NCBI RefSeq assembly: GCF_900176565.1
Contig: NZ_FXEH01000006.1
Span: 310,001 to 374,000, forward strand
Length of the DNA stretch: 64,000 nucleotides
DNA from: Thalassobacillus devorans
GTDB taxonomy: Bacteria; Bacillota; Bacilli; Bacillales; Halobacillaceae
Direction: 5' to 3'
Shown piece by piece: positions 61,415 through 64,000 of the stretch (position 1 is the first letter of the stretch; every line of letters begins with the position of its first letter). The translations under genes were made by a program, and so were the position numbers. A model generated the notes under the pieces. That model did no database searches. It worked only from the letters and a program-made list of their open reading frames with translations, and had not been told where the DNA came from.

Positions 61415-61601
61415 CGGAAGAAGCATTGATTTACCCGACAATGTCACCACAGTATCGGAACTGCTTGATTCTTATGACATTAAGAAAAAGATCTCCGTGG
61501 TGGAGCACAATAAAGAAATTATCCGAAGGTTTGATTATGAAAAGGCGAAGCTTGCCGATGGGGACAAGATTGAAATTGTACATTTTGTAGGAGGAGGATG
61601 A
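61398..61601 (+). CDS. thiS: Thiamine biosynthesis sulfur carrier ThiS
   Basis: 67 residues from the ATG inside the thiO end (GAAAGGAGCATCCAGTT before it). A ubiquitin-like fold ending in Gly-Gly ('[10 protein letters not shown]'), whose C-terminus is adenylated by ThiF and turned into a thiocarboxylate. Overlaps thiG by 4 bases if thiG starts at 61598. Confidence 0.94.
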   Translation: MNIQLNGRSIDLPDNVTTVSELLDSYDIKKKISVVEHNKEIIRRFDYEKAKLADGDKIEIVHFVGGG

Positions 61602-61603
61602 AC

Positions 61604-62368
61604 ATGTTAACGATTGGTGATAAGACATTTCGTTCAAGATTGATGCTTGGGACAGGGAAATATCCGAGTTTTGCAGAACAAAAAGAAGCAGTGGCCGCTT
61701 CCGAAACGGAAGTTCTTACGTTCGCTGTCAGGAGAATGGATATTTTTGATAAAAATGAACCGAACCTGCTGGAAGAATTGGACCTTGAAAAATACAGCCT
61801 GCTTCCGAACACGGCTGGTGCCAAGACAGCCGAAGAAGCAGTCAGGATCGCCCGCCTTGCCCGTGCCTCCGGTTTGTGTGACATGATTAAAGTCGAAGTA
61901 ATCGGCTGTGACAAAACGCTATTACCGGATCCGTTTGAAACGATGAAGGCGTCCGTGCAGCTGTTGGAGGAAGGGTTCACGGTACTCACGTATACCTCGG
62001 ACGACGTTGTATTGGCCAAGCGGTTAGAGGAAGCGGGCATTCATGCCATCATGCCGGGGGCCTCTCCGATCGGCTCCGGCCGGGGAATCGTCAATGAGAT
62101 GAACCTGCAATTTATCATTGAACAGTCAGAAATCCCGGTCATCGTCGATGCTGGAATTGGTTCTCCGAAGGATGCCGCTCATGCGATGGAGCTTGGTGCC
62201 GATGGAGTACTATTGAATACTGCCGTGTCTAGTGCCGGTGATCCGGTCAAAATGGCGGAGGCTATGAAGTTTGCTATTCAGGCAGGAAGACTCGGGTATG
62301 AGGCAGGAAGAATCGGGAAGAAGGCATACGGGATAAAAAGCAGTCCGGAAAGCGGGCTGGTCACCTGA
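61604..62368 (+). CDS. thiG: Thiazole synthase (ThiG)
   Basis: 254 residues from the second of two in-frame ATGs; the first (61598) touches the TAGGAGGAGG site. ThiG builds the thiazole phosphate from deoxyxylulose phosphate, dehydroglycine and ThiS-thiocarboxylate. Motifs: '[15 protein letters not shown]', '[18 protein letters not shown]' (Schiff-base Lys), '[20 protein letters not shown]' and '[20 protein letters not shown]'. Confidence 0.95.
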   Translation: MLTIGDKTFRSRLMLGTGKYPSFAEQKEAVAASETEVLTFAVRRMDIFDKNEPNLLEELDLEKYSLLPNTAGAKTAEEAVRIARLARASGLCDMIKVEVIGCDKTLLPDPFETMKASVQLLEEGFTVLTYTSDDVVLAKRLEEAGIHAIMPGASPIGSGRGIVNEMNLQFIIEQSEIPVIVDAGIGSPKDAAHAMELGADGVLLNTAVSSAGDPVKMAEAMKFAIQAGRLGYEAGRIGKKAYGIKSSPESGLVT

Positions 62369-63384
62369 TGGCAGAACGGTACTCCCGCCAGGAGCGGTTT
62401 GCCCCGATCGGGAAAGAAGGACAAGCACTATTAGCTGAAAAACATGTACTCATCGTCGGAGCGGGGGCTTTAGGCAGTGCCAATGCAGAAATGCTGGCGA
62501 GGGCCGGGATAGGCAGGATTAGGATTATCGACCGCGATTATATCGAGTGGAGCAACCTTGCCAGACAACAGCTGTATACGGAAGAAGACGCTGCGGGCTC
62601 GAGGGCGAAAGCAAAAGCAGCGGAAGCCAGGCTGAAAGCAATAAACTCCACAATCAATGTGGAAGGAATTGCGGAAGAATTTGACCCGGAAAATGCAGAA
62701 CTGTTGTTGAAAGATGTTGATATCCTGATCGATGGGACCGATAATTTCAACACGCGTTTCATCATTAATGATGCTGCTTGTAAGTATAAGGTCCCCTGGA
62801 TCTATGGCGGGTGTGTCAAAAGCGATGGCATCTCGCTGTCTATCCTGCCTGGTCAAACACCGTGCCTCCAATGCCTGATCGATCAGCTGCCGCAGGACGG
62901 GGAGACTTGTGAGACTGCTGGCATTATCGGACCGGCTGTCCAGGTGACCGCAGCCTATCAGACGGCGGAATGTCTGAAGTTCCTTACCGGTCATTCAATG
63001 TCGACGCACTTGGTTTCTTTTGATGTGTGGGGTAGGCAGTACAGTTCGATTGACGTAGTGAAACTTAAAGATCCTCATTGTGCTTCTTGCTCAGACGACG
63101 CTCAGTTTCCTTATTTGAAAAAGGAAAAAGGCATCCGAACCGCCGTCCTGTGCGGAAGGAATACGGTCCAAGTCCGACCGGGCCGGAAAGAAAACGTTAA
63201 CCTGGAGCGATTAGCCCAGCGAATCGAACCTTTTGCCGGGGAAGCCAGGGTAAATGAGGTGCTCCTCCGGTTCCATATGGAGGAGAAGAGATTCGTCGTT
63301 TTTAAGGATGGAAGAACATTGATCCATGGTGTGGAGGATGTGCAGGAAGCGAAGAAGTTGTATCATCGATATGTGGAAGCATGA
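62368..63384 (+). CDS. thiF: Sulfur carrier adenylyltransferase (ThiF)
   Basis: 338 residues, E1-like. 'RYSRQERFAPIGKEGQ' start, nucleotide site 'HVLIVGAGALGSANAEMLAR', 'DRDYIEWSNLARQQLYTEED', zinc ligands in 'TPCLQCLIDQ' and 'DPHCASCSDD'. It adenylates the ThiS C-terminus. The final 80 residues form a small extra domain that lacks a rhodanese cysteine. MoeB is closely related, but the place directly after thiG (1-base overlap) settles on ThiF. It ends the operon; thiC, thiD and thiE are not seen. Confidence 0.92.
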   Translation: MAERYSRQERFAPIGKEGQALLAEKHVLIVGAGALGSANAEMLARAGIGRIRIIDRDYIEWSNLARQQLYTEEDAAGSRAKAKAAEARLKAINSTINVEGIAEEFDPENAELLLKDVDILIDGTDNFNTRFIINDAACKYKVPWIYGGCVKSDGISLSILPGQTPCLQCLIDQLPQDGETCETAGIIGPAVQVTAAYQTAECLKFLTGHSMSTHLVSFDVWGRQYSSIDVVKLKDPHCASCSDDAQFPYLKKEKGIRTAVLCGRNTVQVRPGRKENVNLERLAQRIEPFAGEARVNEVLLRFHMEEKRFVVFKDGRTLIHGVEDVQEAKKLYHRYVEA

Positions 63385-63390
63385 GCTGAA

Positions 63391-63447
63391 AAAGTGCCTG
63401 ATCCCAGTGAGCTAACGCTTTTCTACAATGGGGGTCAGGCACATTTT
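63391..63447 (+). terminator. Terminator of the thi operon (GTGCCTGAC family)
   Basis: AAAGTGCCTGATCCC pairs with GGG(G)TCAGGCAC-A-TTT, followed by TTTTT. Same loop type as the copy at 59268. Confidence 0.9.
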
Positions 63448-63513
63448 TGATGCCCCTTCACCCCAGGTCCTCCAGTTAATGGTAAAATCACAGGAAAGGA
63501 GAGTGGTGGATGG

Positions 63514-63885
63514 GTGGGTAAGAATCTGAAGGAACAAATCAAGAAATTAGAGGAGAGTCATTTGAACCTGGATGTGCGGAAATCTTCGGAAGAACTCGAT
63601 AAAATCCTGACGGATGACTTTTTTGAAATTGGCAGCTCAGGGCGAATGGTTTATAAGGAAGAATGTATAACCAGCGGGGTGGATCTCGATGAACTGGAGC
63701 TTTATGACTTTGAGCTTCATCCACTGGGACCGGATATTGTCTTAACTACTTATTTTATCCATAACAAAACGAAAAATCGTAATACGCTTCGGAGCTCGAT
63801 TTGGAAGCATCAGGAGGGAAGATGGCGGTTGTATTTTCATCAGGGGACGGTTACGAATAGGCCAATACCAGGTCCTGAAAAGTAA
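63514..63885 (+). CDS. DUF4440/SnoaL-like protein
   Basis: 123 residues from a GTG; AAAGGAG stands about 12 bases upstream. The sequence has the cone-shaped alpha+beta NTF2-like pattern: 'LKEQIKKLEESHLNLDVRKS', 'LDKILTDDFFEIGSSGRMVY', 'DIVLTTYFIHN', 'RSSIWKHQEGRWRLYFHQGT', typical of DUF4440 proteins such as YybH relatives. Function unknown. The last 115 bases of the window hold no further gene that I can support. Confidence 0.78.
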   Translation: MGKNLKEQIKKLEESHLNLDVRKSSEELDKILTDDFFEIGSSGRMVYKEECITSGVDLDELELYDFELHPLGPDIVLTTYFIHNKTKNRNTLRSSIWKHQEGRWRLYFHQGTVTNRPIPGPEK

Positions 63886-64000
63886 AATAATATAGAGCTA
63901 TTAAAGGGAGATATACAAATGCCAAAAAGTGTCTGCTAATCTTTTATTTATGTTTAGCATGAATTACTAAATTTTAAAAAAATATTGACGCTAGACCTGA

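Overview
The window looks like chromosome of a spore-forming, Gram-positive Bacillaceae member, probably a salt-tolerant genus near Virgibacillus, Halobacillus or Oceanobacillus; the genus is an inference. The reasons are a spoIIP sporulation gene, strong AGGAGG-type ribosome binding sites, a yoaS-yozG-yoaT block like that of Bacillus subtilis, Zur boxes of the Bacillus type, ATP-independent TRAP, BCCT and sodium/solute transporters, and moderate GC. No rRNA, tRNA, CRISPR array or prophage was seen.

Layout. 1-3.3 kb: the end of a KDPG aldolase gene followed by a TRAP transporter (dctPQM), probably for a sugar acid. 3.8-5.4 kb: membrane protein, XRE regulator, membrane protein (yoaS-yozG-yoaT type). 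5.7-6.8 kb: spoIIP. 7.4-10.9 kb: a zinc-starvation cluster with two Zur boxes, one lying just downstream of a near-perfect sigma-A promoter, and with a zinc-independent ribosomal protein S14, a COG0523 (ZagA/YciC-like) GTPase, a FAD oxidoreductase, an unknown 121-residue protein and an AbrB-like protein. 11.0-24.9 kb: a cobalamin riboswitch and a 15-gene operon for B12 uptake (btuF, btuC, btuD-cbiZ fusion), adenosylation, amidation, aminopropanol attachment, nucleotide-loop assembly and lower-ligand synthesis. The last gene, bluB, is frameshifted, and there is a second, degenerate cobU.

25.0-29 kb: a family 16 glycoside hydrolase lipoprotein whose 5' end is damaged, and an LD-carboxypeptidase. 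29.2-34.2 kb: a metal-transporting P-type ATPase with unusual motifs, a separate heavy-metal-associated (HMA) domain protein, a Crp/Fnr regulator with a Cys/His-rich N-terminus, and a divergent operon of three membrane proteins (one a MenA/UbiA prenyltransferase) with a 44-residue leader gene. Two TTGA(C/T)-N4-GTCAA palindromes tie these transcription units together. 34.3-36.6 kb: a DMT exporter and an aldo/keto reductase.

36.9-51 kb: a nitrogen and carbon scavenging region. One operon (class III aminotransferase, YtcJ-like amidohydrolase, sodium/solute symporter) sits behind a leader that looks like an attenuator or riboswitch. The second (gabT, gabD, small membrane protein, symporter, carbamoylase/amidohydrolase, M20 deacylase, DapA-like lyase) is divergent from a GabR-like MocR regulator. 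51-56.3 kb: a glycine-rich low-complexity protein, an Asp/Glu racemase, a fumarylacetoacetate hydrolase fragment, a 3-hydroxyacyl-CoA dehydrogenase and a complete IS1182-type insertion sequence. 56.3-59.2 kb: a BCCT betaine-type transporter next to an EgtB-like sulfoxide synthase, without egtD. 59.4-63.4 kb: a TPP riboswitch and tenI-thiO-thiS-thiG-thiF. 63.5 kb: a DUF4440-like protein.

The intergenic DNA also holds repeats that no gene explains: a family of six related terminators built on GTGCCTGACCCC/GGGGTCAGGCAC, three copies of a GGTCTTTA-N9-TAAAGACC element, and three arrays of degenerate 21-bp tandem repeats.
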